A stretch of DNA of 64,000 nucleotides from assembly GCA_963402885.1 (NCBI GenBank), contig OY727093.1, positions 1,550,001 to 1,614,000 on the forward strand, given 5' to 3'. Shown here piece by piece: positions 51,474-64,000 of this stretch; within the stretch, counting starts at the first letter, position 1; each line of letters starts with the position of its first letter. Below the pieces are notes generated by a model. The model saw nothing but the letters and a program-made list of their open reading frames with translations, ran no database searches and was not told the DNA's origin. Origin of the DNA: Antedon bifida. Taxonomy: Eukaryota > Echinodermata > Crinoidea > Comatulida > Antedonidae. The translations under genes were made by a program, and so were the position numbers.

Positions 51474-54400
51474 AACAAACAAACCAATTTGCAGCAAATC
51501 TACTGAATTACATGGTAAGGAACAATATACATTCAAAAGACAAGAAAAGTAATGGTCATCATTAAAAAAAAATTATCGCAATTACAAAAAATATGTAAAA
51601 ACATAGTCAATTTCAAGATTCAGATTCAAGTATTTTCATTATTGCTTAATTACAGTATAAATATATATAATTTATATAAGTTGCAGTATTTACATTTATT
51701 TATTAAGGTTTACATCAGTTGACTTCAGACAATAAAATAATTACAATAATACATTTACAACAACATTAAAAGCAAAATTAAATGAGAATTAAAAATAAAA
51801 TGAATACAGTTTTATTATAGTATAGATTATTTTCTATGCTTGTTTTAATCAAGAACTAGTAGTTATCTTACTTATTTTTACCCTCCTGTAATCAGGTTTA
51901 CAGTTATTCAGTATGTGAAAAAAACTATTGTATTAGTTTTAGGCATTTCAGGTAGTCTAAATAGTTTGAGGCATATCACCAACAATTCAATGTGAAGTCA
52001 CTGTACTTGGATCACTTTTTTTTTAAATTTTCAATTTTCCCAATTATTTTTATTATGTGTGGATTATACAAACTTTAAAAAAATCACAATTATTATGTTA
52101 ATACCATCATAATTTATTACATATCATAATTATAACCATTATTACATCACCATTAATTAAACATTGTCATAATTACATATTAAAATACATTTTCAACAAA
52201 TTACAACTTTAAAAATTATGTAAAATTACTATTTCATAATTTTACAGTAAAGCTACTTACAATAACAATTTTAAAAATGTTTAAAAATATACATAATAGA
52301 AATATATTTTCTGTGTTTCATTAAGTATATTCAATAAAAATAAGTCTTAGTGGATGAAAGGAAGAAATGATCGAGTACATTGATGAATCAAATCACAAAC
52401 TAATAGTGGACCAATTGAAAGAATCTGTATCTGTATAATATATGTGTAATAATTAATGCATTGTAAAATCTTTGGATATTTTAGTTAAAATCTAAATGAT
52501 GATAACAAAATAATTAATTTTTATCTAAAGTAGTTATTAAGATTTTAACCTGCCTGTTAGTGGCGATGATTTACTGTTGGTCTGGAATGAAATAAAATTA
52601 AAAATAACAAAATAAAATTTAAATAAAACAAAATAATTGTTCACATAGTTTTAAAATGTAGTTTACATATCATTACGATTTCCATTTATGAAGATCCAAA
52701 AGTTTATATAGATTTTACAAAGCGCAATTTTTTACGCACGCGGTGCGCACGTAGCGTTAAAAACATATTTTTTTCTCTTGAATTATATTTTTCAAGCCTT
52801 TCCTAGTAATTTTGAAAACAATTTAGACCTTTTCCAGTTTAAATAACGCCATATGAACACGTTGAATTAGACAATTTGTGCGCGTTTTTTATGAAAAAGC
52901 TTAAAAAATCGTCAAAATTATGTCTTTTTTTAAACAGTCATAGTTTCTAAAGTAAACCGTGAACCGTTTATTTTTATTACAAAATCTAGAAGTTGATGAG
53001 TTGTAGATATCGGATCATGCATCGATAAGGCTAAAAAAACATTGTGACGTCATCGTATGGCCACACAAACAAACCAATTTGCAGCAAATCTACTGAATTA
53101 CATGGTAAGGAACAATATACATTCAAAAGACAAGAAAAGTAATGGTCATCATTAAAAAAAAATTGTCGCAATTACAAAAAATATGTAAAAACATAGTCAA
53201 TTTCAAGATTCAGATTCAAGTATTTTCATTATTGCTTAATTACAGTATAAATATATATAATTTATATAAGTTGCAGTATTTACATTTATTTATTAAGGTT
53301 TACATCAGTTGACTTCAGACAATAAAATAATTACAATAATACATTTACAACAACATTAAAAGCAAAATTAAATGAGAATTAAAAATAAAATGAATACAGT
53401 TTTATTATAGTATAGATTATTTTCTATGCTTGTTTTAATCAAGAACTAGTAGTTATCTTACTTATTTTTACCCTCCTGTAATCAGGTTTACAGTTATTCA
53501 GTATGTGAAAAAAACTATTGTATTAGTTTTAGGCATTTCAGGTAGTCTAAATAGTTTGAGGCATATCACCAACAATTCAATGTGAAGTCACTGTACTTGG
53601 ATCACTTTTTTTTTTAATTTTCAATTTTCCCAATTATTTTTATTATGTGTGGATTATACAAACTTTAAAAAAATCGCGCACGTAGCGTTAAAAACATATT
53701 TTTTTCTCTTGAATTATATTTTTCAAGCCTTTCCTAGTAATTTTGAAAACAATTTAGACCTTTTCCAGTTTAAATAACGCCATATGAACACGTTGAATTA
53801 GACAATTTGTGCGCGTTTTTTATGAAAAAGCTTAAAAAATCGTCAAAATTATGTCTTTTTTTAAACAGTCATAGTTTCTAAAGTAAACCGTGAACCGTTT
53901 ATTTTTATTACAAAATCTAGAAGTTGATGAGTTGTAGATATCGGATCATGCATCGATAAGGCTAAAAAAACATTGTGACGTCATCGTATGGCCACACAAA
54001 CAAACCAATTTGCAGCAAATCTACTGAATTACATGGTAAGGAACAATATACATTCAAAAGACAAGAAAAGTAATGGTCATCATTAAAAAAAAATTGTCGC
54101 AATTACAAAAAATATGTAAAAACATAGTCAATTTCAAGATTCAGATTCAAGTATTTTCATTATTGCTTAATTACAGTATAAATATATATAATTTATATAA
54201 GTTGCAGTATTTACATTTATTTATTAAGGTTTACATCAGTTGACTTCAGACAATAAAATAATTACAATAATACATTTACAACAACATTAAAAGCAAAATT
54301 AAATGAGAATTAAAAATAAAATGAATACAGTTTTATTATAGTATAGATTATTTTCTATGCTTGTTTTAATCAAGAACTAGTAGTTATCTTACTTATTTTT

Positions 54401-55590
54401 ACCCTCCTGTAATCAGGTTTACAGTTATTCAGTATGTGAAAAAAACTATTGTATTAGTTTTAGGCATTTCAGGTAGTCTAAATAGTTTGAGGCATATCAC
54501 CAACAATTCAATGTGAAGTCACTGTACTTGGATCACTTTTTTTTTTAATTTTCAATTTTCCCAATTATTTTTATTATGTGTGGATTATACAAACTTTAAA
54601 AAAATCACAATTATTATGTTAATACCATCATAATTTATTACATATCATAATTATAACCATTATTACATCACCATTAATTAAACATTGTCATAATTACATA
54701 TTAAAATACATTTTCAACAAATTACAACTTTAAAAATTATGTAAAATTACTATTTCATAATTTTACAGTAAAGCTACTTACAATAACAATTTTAAAAATG
54801 TTTAAAAATATACATAATAGAAATATATTTTCTGTGTTTCATTAAGTATATTCAATAAAAATAAGTCTTAGTGGATGAAAGGAAGAAATGATCGAGTACA
54901 TTGATGAATCAAATCACAAACTAATAGTGGACCAATTGAAAGAATCTGTATCTGTATAATATATGTGTAATAATTAATGCATTGTAAAATCTTTGGATAT
55001 TTTAGTTAAAATCTAAATGATGATAACAAAATAATTAATTTTTATCTAAAGTAGTTATTAAGATTTTAACCTGCCTGTTAGTGGCGATGATTTACTGTTG
55101 GTCTGGAATGAAATAAAATTAAAAATAACAAAATAAAATTTAAATAAAACAAAATAATTGTTCACATAGTTTTAAAATGTAGTTTACATATCATTACGAT
55201 TTCCATTTATGAAGATCCAAAAGTTTATATAGATTTTACAAAGCGCAATTTTTTACGCACGCGGTGCGCACGTAGCGTTAAAAACATATTTTTTTCTCTT
55301 GAATTATATTTTTCAAGCCTTTCCTAGTAATTTTGAAAACAATTTAGACCTTTTCCAGTTTAAATAACGCCATATGAACACGTTGAATTAGACAATTTGT
55401 GCGCGTTTTTTATGAAAAAGCTTAAAAAATCGTCAAAATTATGTCTTTTTTTAAACAGTCATAGTTTCTAAAGTAAACCGTGAACCGTTTATTTTTATTA
55501 CAAAATCTAGAAGTTGATGAGTTGTAGATATTGGATCATGCATCGATAAGGCTAAAAAAACATTGTGACGTCATCGTATGGCCACACGAA
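51474..55590. repeat. Tandem triplication of a 1.59-kb unit, middle copy deleted
   Basis: The block beginning AACAAACAAACCAATTTGC occurs at about 51,476, 53,066 and 53,997, giving periods of 1,590 and 931 bases. Each unit ends with a 320-base segment starting GCGCACGTAGCGTT and ending TGTGACGTCATCG-TATGGCCACAC. The middle unit lacks 659 bases (about 52,088-52,746 of the first unit). The copies differ at only a few bases, so the event is recent or an assembly artefact. No coding content. It occupies most of the spacer between genes A and B. Confidence 0.9.
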
Positions 55591-56170
55591 TGTAAAATAT
55601 AGGATTTTTGTCTCTTTCGTTATTGCTCATCACATTCAATGGAGCGCATCACGCTTATCTGTATTCCTTTTTCTCCTACATTTATATATTGTGTAGGTCA
55701 AGCAACTTTCTTTAGCATGAGATAAAAATATTTTAATTTTTATGACGTCATCATGCCTAAAAATGTTAATTACGTGGGTCATTAATTTCATCTTTACAGT
55801 AAATTTTAATATGTAATGGCTCGTAAGAATAAAACGTGATAATCACGATTAAAACGTTTTCTGGAAGCTATTGGATTGTAGATACGAATTCATGTAAACA
55901 TTTTGCCAATCGGATGTTGTGACGTCATCATATGGCCAGTTGAATAAAAAAAGTCGTATTTTCATATTTTGCGTAATAGTTCATCACATTTAAAAGGGTG
56001 CACATCTATATTTTAAGTATTCAAATTTCTTCTACACGTTAATATGTTGTTCCTGAGATAATTTTCTTCTGAAATTGCTATCTAAGTGTTTTATTTTGAT
56101 ACCGTCGCCATGTTAAAAATTGGAATAAATGGCGGGTCCCGTAATTTCACCTATTCTACACTGTATGTAA
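55591..56170. repeat. Divergent continuation of the 320-bp segment
   Basis: Two more degenerate copies follow the triplication, recognised by TATGACGTCATCATG (55,741) and GTTGTGACGTCATCATATGGCC (55,914), with similar flanks such as 'TCATCACATT(C/T)AA'. It suggests an older tandem family from which the recent triplication grew. Confidence 0.55.
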
Positions 56171-56497
56171 TATGTATACAGATTATACTGTTTGCATGTA
56201 TATACTATATGACACAAAATTGACAGAATTCAGCACTAACAGCATATCATATTTTTCAGTTCTTGTCATAATGCCATAATCTTTATCTGTGTGCAATATT
56301 CCAACGTATGACGTGCACGTGGCGTTTGTCGTGGTGCGGATAACTAACTCGTCAAAGTGACGAGTTTCATGTCTAGTTTGACTTAGTAATGTTAGGTTTG
56401 CAGTACACCATGTGTTTCCAAAGGAACTAAAGTATGGTTGAGAATGTCTCTTGTTTCTTCTTTACTGGTCGGATGTTCTGTTGATCATTTTCTAAAC
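56171..56497. other. 3' flank of gene B
   Basis: Short AT-rich stretch between the repeat family and the stop codon of gene B. No gene was seen. It must hold the gene B 3' UTR on the minus strand; no strong AATAAA signal was confirmed. Confidence 0.3.
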
Positions 56498-59400
56498 TTA
56501 AGGTTTGAATTCTGATGCGTATTCAACAAGACATTTATTTTGCCTGTACATTTGTAGTAATTCCTTCCACTTGGGGTGAGTTTGAAGCAAGTACTGGTTC
56601 CCTGTAAAGAAAACAAAATGTCATGAGGTAAACCACCAGTGCACTTTTTGTAAATTATTCTTATTTCTAATTCTCTCTTAATCTTTTTAAAAACTGCCAA
56701 AACACATTGTTAGTATTACTATTAATTGTTTCTTCCTATACAAGAATTACTTTTGTAAATGAAAAAGGAGCCCAAACCAAAATTGGAGAGCTAACTTCTC
56801 TCATAGTACTTACCTATAAGAATGAGTCCTTTCTTGGCCCTGGTCAGTGCTACATTCATTTGGTTTTCATCAGTTATAAAACCTAAGTTCATCTTCATCC
56901 ATCGAACACTTGGTCTCTTTTCAATCTCAACTCTTGGTAATGAACGTACAGTTGACATGATTACGTAATCACATTCACTTCCTAGTGGATGGAAATAAAT
57001 TTGTTTAATGCCAAAAAAAAAGTTTCATAGTATTATATTGCAATCTGTAGTTTGTTTTTCTATTTATGTGCATGGAGAAAAACTAATCACATTCTGTGAG
57101 GAAATAAATAAATCTTTCGTATTTTGTTTCCCATATTTGAAAAGTACAGATTAAAGTACTCTGGTCAGAGAAGTAAATATGCCTGTTACTTTTGTCTGTT
57201 CATGTCTAACAAGTTCATGTACATATATCAGAAATTAATTGACCTTGACTGAGAACCACAGTTGAGACTTGAACCTCCTCTATTCCACACACTTTCAGAT
57301 CATCTCTGATTCGTTGACATTGCAAGCGATACTGCGATAGTATCAAAATATCTTTAGGTTTCACTCCCTTTTCCAGCAGTTTACAAGCAATTCTCACCTA
57401 CATAAAATTTTAATTGACAACATTTAGTATTAAAAGTACAATTTGTATCATAACAGTAATAGTTGTACAAAGATTTAGGCCTAAAACTAAATGGTCACTG
57501 ATCACAAGGCCCATATGTAACAATTAATGCAAACTTTTATAAACACCACACCCATCAACCCCTTCCTCCTGTGTACATCAAAGTAGATTACTAACCACAT
57601 GATACACCTCTTGTGGGTTGCTTTTGCTTTGTTCACCTCCCTCTGAGCTATTAACAGTCAGTGTCTCCTCTTTTCCATACACGTGACAGAACACAGTTGG
57701 ACAACTTGAACCAGCTGGCCAAAACTTTCTTTGCCAGTTTTTATTTTTGCAATGTTTAATAGAATCATCTGTCACTAATTTGTTATCATAAAAAGCTCTT
57801 GATGGAAACTCACAGATTTTTGGATGCTAAAAGAAGCAGAAAACAAAATTATAAAATTAAGTAAACAACATGAAAATAAGATGGAATCAATTTAGGGAAC
57901 AAACTGTACCAATAAATAGACCCTCACTAGGCCTAGTAATGAAATGACTAATTAGGAGTTTCTATTATTTATTGTCTTGAAATATATAAATTGAAAATAG
58001 TAGACTAACCATTCTGTACTGTATAGTTAACATCATTGTCTTTGCCTCATAACGCTCTAGTAGAGATATACCCATACCTAAATCCTCTGCACGTCTCTCA
58101 GTAATGATTGGCCTGTAAATGAATATAACTATACTTTACGTTTTTTTTTAAATGACAATGCAAGTTCAAACAAATTTATAATGTGAATTATCTTAACTGC
58201 TCTTGTCAATGATTGTAATTGTTCATCTGGTTTGTAATTATTTAATGAAGTGTAAACAATTCATTTTATCAAACCAATTACAACAGATTAGATGGTAAAA
58301 ACCTTCTTTTCTTGACGGTTTGTTGTTCCTTTCACGAACAACTTCTTTAGAAGAATGACTACCTGTAATTAGACTAATTAACTTCTAGAGAGGGCCAGGT
58401 TTGTCTAATTACAGGGTCATGTATGTTTCTGAATTCTAGATTTTTTGTCATGCACTTTCATTCTTACCTCAACTGTTTGTGATCTCCAATAAGTACAACT
58501 TGGTAAGGTGAACACATAACAAGAGGGATAAGAGACTCAGGTTCACTACACATCCCTGCTTCATCTATGATACACTGTATAATACTGCAGTATTCTTTGA
58601 CACAATTGGAGCCTGTTGATTTGCAAGTTGCTAGGATGATTTTATGTTTCTTAAGTTCTTCTTCCTGCAAATTATTAGGAATAGCATATATGGTAATGCT
58701 TAACTGAAAAATTAATTTTGTTTTATACAAAAGTCTCATGATCTGAACAAAATTTGAGTTTACCTTTGCTAAATCTATCAGTTTTAAATATCTTGATTTT
58801 GTTTCCTCAGTAATGACTGTTTCTGGTCTCAGTTGTCGAAATTCTTGATCAAACTTGCATATTTCAGCACTCTTTGAATTGTCACCAGTTCTGATGAGAT
58901 GATGTAATGCAACGTTGACATGATCAGGGTCAGTAGAGGACTGTATATCGGCTTTTTTCCCGATGTTTTTCTCCCATGGCAATGGAAAATCTTTCTTTTC
59001 AATAGTTTCACTGTAAACTCGAACAGTAGATAATTCTGGAAACTTTTTAAAATATCCTAATAATAAAACAAACATTTCTCATTCTCTCATTATAAGCAGT
59101 AAGATTCATAACATATTCAATGCATGCAATGAATTTATATACATGACCAACAGGTTAATGTTGTAAGTGGTAGTCTGTCTATTATGTTATCGAATTAATA
59201 ATTTATCAAAAACGATTACCTGCCACAACATCGACAGACTTATTGGATGGTCCGCAGTAGAGAACCTGTGGCCTGCCTTTACCAGTAGGTGGTATTTGTG
59301 TGTTCATCTCAGAAAAATAGTATGCTAATTGCACTCCTGTCACTGTTTTTCCAGTTCCTAAGTAAATAATAACAATGACAAATTTTCTTTGTATGATACA

Positions 59401-62400
59401 TAGTGTATCGACAATGATATAAATATTATAACAAATAACAATATTAATTTGAAAGAAAAAGGAGAAAAACACATTTTGAATACAATAAATCATTATACAG
59501 TTTTCTGTTAATAGGTGTTACTTTACTAAAAGCCCTAACAAGTATTTATCATTGCCTTTTAAGTACTTCAAGCCCAATGTTTACATATTCATAAATATTT
59601 TTGTTTCATATTGTATTACTGTCTAGTAGACAGTGTTTACATACTTTTAAAAATACATGTTTAACCTAAAGATGTAATGTCTCCAAAACACATGAAAAAT
59701 GAAGATTAATTAATCAGACTTAATAAAGTATAATCACTTCCGAGTAAAAGAATAAGAAAAAAATTGTTTTCACTTATAAAATGACAAAATATAATTTCAA
59801 CCAAAAAATCAATTGACTGACTATATTTTGCTTTAAATTACATTTTTTCAGGTAAATAATTTTTTATTCGACCCAATTTTTGGTAAAAATAGATCTATTT
59901 GTGACATTGAAATGCAATATTCAAAAACAAAAAAATGTAAGAATTATTTTTTCAGGAGACATCAGAGCTTTTTTTTTCAGAAAAGGTTCCTAATGTATAA
60001 TTCATTCATTTCATTTGGACTGTATGAATTTTATTACCTGGAGGACCCTGTATAACTGTAAATGTGTTTTCTAAAGCTGTCTTTATAGCTTGCTTTTGGA
60101 CTTCATTTGGTGGTGGCAACGCTACGCCACTTATTTCTTTAACTTGAATAGATTTTGCAATTTCAGGAATTAGTTTCATAGCATCTCCTGAAAAAAAGAA
60201 ACACATGTTAAATTATGTTGATGAAACCTCATTTTGTGTTTTTTTTGTACTTGAAAAGCCTCTGCTATTTTTCCATAATTCCTGAAATATTATTGAAAAT
60301 ATTTTGTAGTTGAGTACCTGTAGGGTTTGCCTGTCTTTTGGGTATTGCTCCAGTTTTAACAAATTGTGCCTTATCACGACTAATAACTAAAAAAAAAATT
60401 AAGAATGAACTTAAACGTTAACACTGAAGAATTATGAACAAAATAATAACAATTTAAGGCTAAAATACAAGGCTGGTGTTATCAAAGAAAAAAAAATTAT
60501 AACTAGCAGTTTTACAAAATACACTTACAAAGCTGTTCATATGCAATTTTTTCTACTAAGTGTCAATAAATAAATAATAATTCTAGCCAAACATAAACCT
60601 AACCTAACCTTGGATATATTTGCAAGAAAATAAAATTTAAATCTTATTTAAATTATACAATTAAGAATACTTACCATCTTTTCTTCCACCCTTCAAAGAA
60701 ACAATGTCTTCGTTAAGCTTTGATTCGGTAAGACATTTTACAGCATCTTCAAGCTGCCTGTATGAATAATAAATTAAATTAGTTTAATGATTCATTCAAA
60801 TTTATAGCCTTTCAACCTTTAATGTTTGTATACTTACTGATATAAATGTTTTAATACATATGGCATGGCATGGCATATGAACGGCTTACCTAAAATGCAT
60901 CTCCTCTGACCTTGTTGCAAATCCTAAGCGATTTTGGACTTGGATCAAGTGTAAACAAAAAACTACATCAAATGCAATAAGTATCTCTAATGGGGTTAGG
61001 GTTGCTGACAGCCCGCAAGCAAAAGCCACACTATTTAACAACTTTTTTGTTTCAGCTTTCTCGGACTCCAGAGATACCCCTATTGCCGAGCATTTAGATC
61101 TGCCTGAACTCAACGTTGATGTCCACCAAACGTGCGCTTTATCTTTCTCGCATCCAACCATCTTTCAATTTCTGTTCAATTATTTACAACTCATTCTCTG
61201 CTTCTCAAGCCTCCAGAATAGATCGGACCCATAACAAGTTCTTGCGCTTTATCGGCCCAGCAGCCAACCTGCCTCCTATTGTTTCCCCGACATCTAGGAG
61301 AGCAAGACAGGATTTGCACTTCCTGTATAAATGTCTTACTTCTAAGTTTGATTGTTATTATCTTGTTTCATTATTTTAATGTTCCTGTTCGTAATCTTCG
61401 TAGTAAACCCTTTCTTCATGTTAAATATTGTCGTGTCAATGTTTGTAAAAATGGTATTTTCTGTAGACTCTCGTAATTGTACAATTCTTGTCTTTTAAAA
61501 AATAATTCTTTAGATATCTTTATCTGTAATTTCTCCCAATTTAAATGTATTATTAATGAAATTATTTAAATAATCTTCAAATTTTTGTATATACAGTATT
61601 TATATTGGCTTATATTTTATAGTTTAGTTATTTTATTTTCAACCTGTTATTGGTGTTTTACACTGTTGGCTTGAAATAAAGAATAAATAAAGAATAATGA
61701 CAATTTTTAAATCATCAAGTTTCAGATGAAGTATTAATAGTTTGGCTAGAGGGTGAACTCCAAAAGTAGGGGGGCCCAGGAATATGGCTGCAGCAGTAAC
61801 CTTTGATGCTCTAATCATGCCACAGTCATGTTACAGTAGGACTACATCTTTACAAATAATCAAGTTAACTTCAACAAAACAAGCTTCCTTCTTTAGTTAA
61901 TGTGGATCAAAATACTTACTTATCAGATTTTCTTTTTTCAATGACTTCAATAGTACAAAGATGTTTCTTCTTTTGTTGTGGATAAAGTATACTCCATGGC
62001 AGTTTTGAGGCAGACTGATTTAGTCTTATGACAATCTTTGTTGATTCCCTATCATTTGAGGTGACCTCTGTTATGTAGCAGTGGCCAACCCATGCATAGT
62101 TGACACCAGAAAGATTCTGATCTTTGTGGTATTTGTAATCACCTCGATACCGAACACATAGATAGTCAGAACTGTTCAATCTGAAACAAATTGTTAAATT
62201 GTATATTAAAATACAGTAAATGCTTGAAAAGAATTAGAAAAAGTTTAAACCTAAAAATTCGTCCCAGTAGAAAGGAGTAAATATTATATCAAACTAATTG
62301 TCATGAAAGTTCATGTACAAGCTGAATTAAAACAGTGTGGGGAATGAGGAAGTTTTAGAAAAATAAAGTGGGAAAGAATAGATTTTTGGTATAGAAATGT

Positions 62401-64000
62401 TGAATTTATGTTATTTATAAAGAGACCCAGAGAATGTATTCATGTGAAAAGCCACACAAGATTTGATGGACTGATTGTGTACATATATGGCCAAGATACA
62501 ATAATCAATATTGCTGCCAGGTCATATCCTGTAAATTTACCTTGGGGACAACAAATGGGGGTAAAAAAGGAATTGGCTCTTGACATTATTTTGGAGTGGC
62601 TTTTCACATGAATAAATTCTCTTGGCGCTCGGTTTCAAATGAAATGCAATACAATTACCTTATACTTCGTTCTGCACAAAAGTTAGCCTTTAGGTGAAAC
62701 ACACCATTGTAAATCTGTTTATCTGAATCAAATTTCCAATCGATTGATACATTTCGTATGATGAGGCTGTTATCTTCAGATACAGCGTTTGATGCAGATG
62801 CCATTGATAGTACTGCCAACCAACGTTTCTGATATGTAGGTATGTCTTTCGCACCTCTGGGTTTCTTATTTGCTAACTGAGAGAAACATGTAACAGGATC
62901 AGAACGATGTTCTAAACATATGTCCAGTTCAGGTGTCAAGTTGAAGAGTTGGATTTTAGGTTCAGGAATTCCTCGTTCAAATCCTGCAATCAACACAACT
63001 TGAACAACATGCCCGGATGAATATTCTCTTTCAAACTCCACAAAATGACATCTATTTCCATGTCTGTCTACAATTTCTGATGTGACTTCTTTCTTCAACA
63101 ATTTTCCATTCTCACTTTTACCTATAGTTCTTTGGTTTTTTTCTTTTTCTTTAGTTTCAATTTCTTGGGCAGCATAATGCATTGCAGCTCGAATTTGATG
63201 GATATCGTTATCTTCAATTCCAGAAAGAATTTCTTGCCAATGAGTACTGTTAAAAGTAACAACAAAACGGTTTGCATCTAGTTCTCCTGCAGTGCTGTCC
63301 ATTTTTGGTAGGACCTCTTCGGGTTTCGTGTTTGCATCATATATTCTTTGTTTCCATTTCAAATGGATAGTATCATTATTAACGTCTTGTTGCTTAGATG
63401 GCTTTAACTTATTTAAACCAACAACTCTGTTATTGATTGGTATAACACTAGGAAAGTCAAAGGTAATCCATTTGTCAGATACTTGCTCCACAACAAGAAG
63501 ACATGAAATTGAAGACTCTTTTAATTTTAGAGTCATTGTTAACAACTTGGTTCTCTTTTCAAAAGTTGTAGCATTTGAAAACTGTATTGATGCGTGATAG
63601 CAGATAGAACCAATTTCCTCTTCAGTATAAGGTATGTCTTGTTGGTTGATAGCTGCATCTATAAGGCGGTGCACAACTATGTCAATGTAACGTCTTATTG
63701 GAGATGTAAAGTGAGTGTAGAAATCAACTTCAAGAGAATGATGTGCCAGATCTCGACCATCGGAAATGCTTTGACCAGAACATTTGTAATCCGACTTCTC
63801 TTGAATCATGTAGTAGTGTGCCATCATCACAGAGAGCTTTGGGTGTTTATTATCAGTACAAACAATCTGGATAATCTTCATCATTTCAGCAAGACTGGCA
63901 TCGGAACCTTGCTTGATATTATTTACAATTTCCACCAACTGGTTCCATTCCCGTGTCTGCATTGTAATTGTGTTACTTTGTTCACCACATTTACAGACAT
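56498..64000 (-). CDS. HELZ2-like helicase-RNB paralogue, 3' part (gene B, cut at right edge)
   Basis: Head-to-tail paralogue of gene A. Exons (5' to 3'): >64000-62659, 62180-61920, 60757-60675, 60386-60318, 60187-60038, 59357-59220, 59056-58764, 58664-58468, 58112-58010, 57826-57596, 57397-57244, 56981-56814, 56601-56498 (stop at 56,500-56,498). It has the C-terminal half of the RNB domain and all helicase 2 motifs: GPPGTGKT, IIDEAGMC, GDHKQLRP, QYRM, ILSQYRLQ, MNVALTRAK. Every intron position and phase equals gene A. Length differences are all multiples of three (for example 83 against 89, 150 against 147, 293 against 290), showing selection for frame. The donor of the 57,244 exon is a weak GTCAAT. 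The catalytic aspartates and N-terminus lie beyond 64,000, so whether B carries DEDs is unknown. Confidence 0.92.
59666..59975. mobile_element. Degenerate MITE in a gene B intron
   Basis: AAAGATGTAATGTCTCC at the left and GGAGACATCAGAGCTTT at the right are decayed versions of the terminal repeats of the 557-bp MITE at 31,673. Inner parts also match (for example AACACATGAAAAATGAAG and ATTCGACCCAATTTTTGG). No clear TTAA is left. It lies in a different intron from its relative in gene A. Confidence 0.55.
60885..61690 (+). mobile_element. Internally deleted LINE in a gene B intron, antisense
   Basis: The first part (60,893-61,125) encodes the segment between endonuclease and reverse transcriptase of a non-LTR element: NPKRFWTWIK, then KATLFNNFFVSAFS. 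The second part (61,118-61,460), in another frame, encodes the C-terminal end after the polymerase core: YLSRIQPSFNFCSIIY, THNKFLRFIGPA, VRNLRSKPF. The catalytic core is missing, so an internal deletion near 61,115-61,125 joined the two. The 3' tail is AATAAAGAATAAATAAAGAATAA. Frames are broken again near 61,379. The element is dead. Confidence 0.75.
62659..64000 (-). CDS. RNB exon of gene B, partial
   Basis: The frame is open from the window edge to a GTAATT donor at 62,658. It holds a CKCGEQ cysteine segment, the HFTSPIRRYIDIVVHR block of RNase II/R proteins, and the linker toward helicase 2. It aligns along its full length to the 3' third of the gene A RNB exon with high identity. It is intact with no stops. 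The four-aspartate motif would lie further upstream, outside the window. Confidence 0.93.

Noticed and set aside
61116..61379. An 87-codon host gene on the plus strand
   Set aside because: Its sequence matches the C-terminal region of LINE ORF2 proteins, and it lies within a retroelement remnant in an intron of gene B.
56498..62180. Gene B as a processed pseudogene
   Set aside because: All introns of gene A are present at the same positions, exon differences keep frame, and there is no poly-A tail or stop.

Overview
The window looks like a piece of an AT-rich, intron-rich animal nuclear genome. Coding sequence is broken into many short exons with GT-AG introns. There are pol III tRNA units, tRNA-derived SINEs, a LINE remnant, MITEs and minisatellites, and no bacterial-style operons. 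The gene content (RPL36A, tandem HELZ2-like genes) and the repeat style suggest a marine invertebrate deuterostome, perhaps an echinoderm. That placement is inference, because no lineage-specific marker was seen.

Layout. 1-26.9 kb is almost gene-free. It holds a possible 5' end of a secreted-protein gene (11.0-11.9 kb, + strand), several minisatellites, and a four-copy tandem array of a 367-bp unit (19.5-20.9 kb). Each array unit carries an intact tRNA-Glu-like gene whose anticodon reads ATC. 26.95-29.14 kb (+) is a complete five-exon RPL36A (eL42) gene with a 5'-TOP start.

29.9-50.9 kb (-) is one large HELZ2-family gene ('gene A'), about 25 coding exons and about 3,115 residues. Its order is two predicted death-effector domains, C2H2-like and CCCH-like zinc fingers, an SF1/UPF1-like helicase, an RNB (RNase II/R) exonuclease with all four catalytic aspartates, and a second SF1/UPF1-like helicase. 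56.5-64.0 kb (-) is the 3' part of a head-to-tail paralogue ('gene B') with the same exon structure. Its 5' part lies beyond the right edge.

Introns and spacers carry the mobile DNA. An 823-bp foldback element with a 6-bp target duplication sits in the intron that joins the death-effector exon to the helicase body. A 3.26-kb terminal-inverted-repeat element fills another gene A intron. TTAA-flanked MITEs lie beside and inside the gene, and an internally deleted LINE lies in a gene B intron. The A-B spacer (51.5-55.6 kb) is a recent tandem triplication of a 1.59-kb unit, one copy with a 659-bp deletion.

The most notable biology is the HELZ2-like pair. In vertebrates HELZ2 is an interferon-inducible helicase/3'-5' exoribonuclease. 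Here the family is tandemly duplicated, and one copy appears to be fused to a caspase-8-like tandem death-effector module. That would be a plausible link between RNA sensing or decay and death-fold signalling. All exon joins are inferred from splice-site and phase agreement and have not been tested with transcripts.
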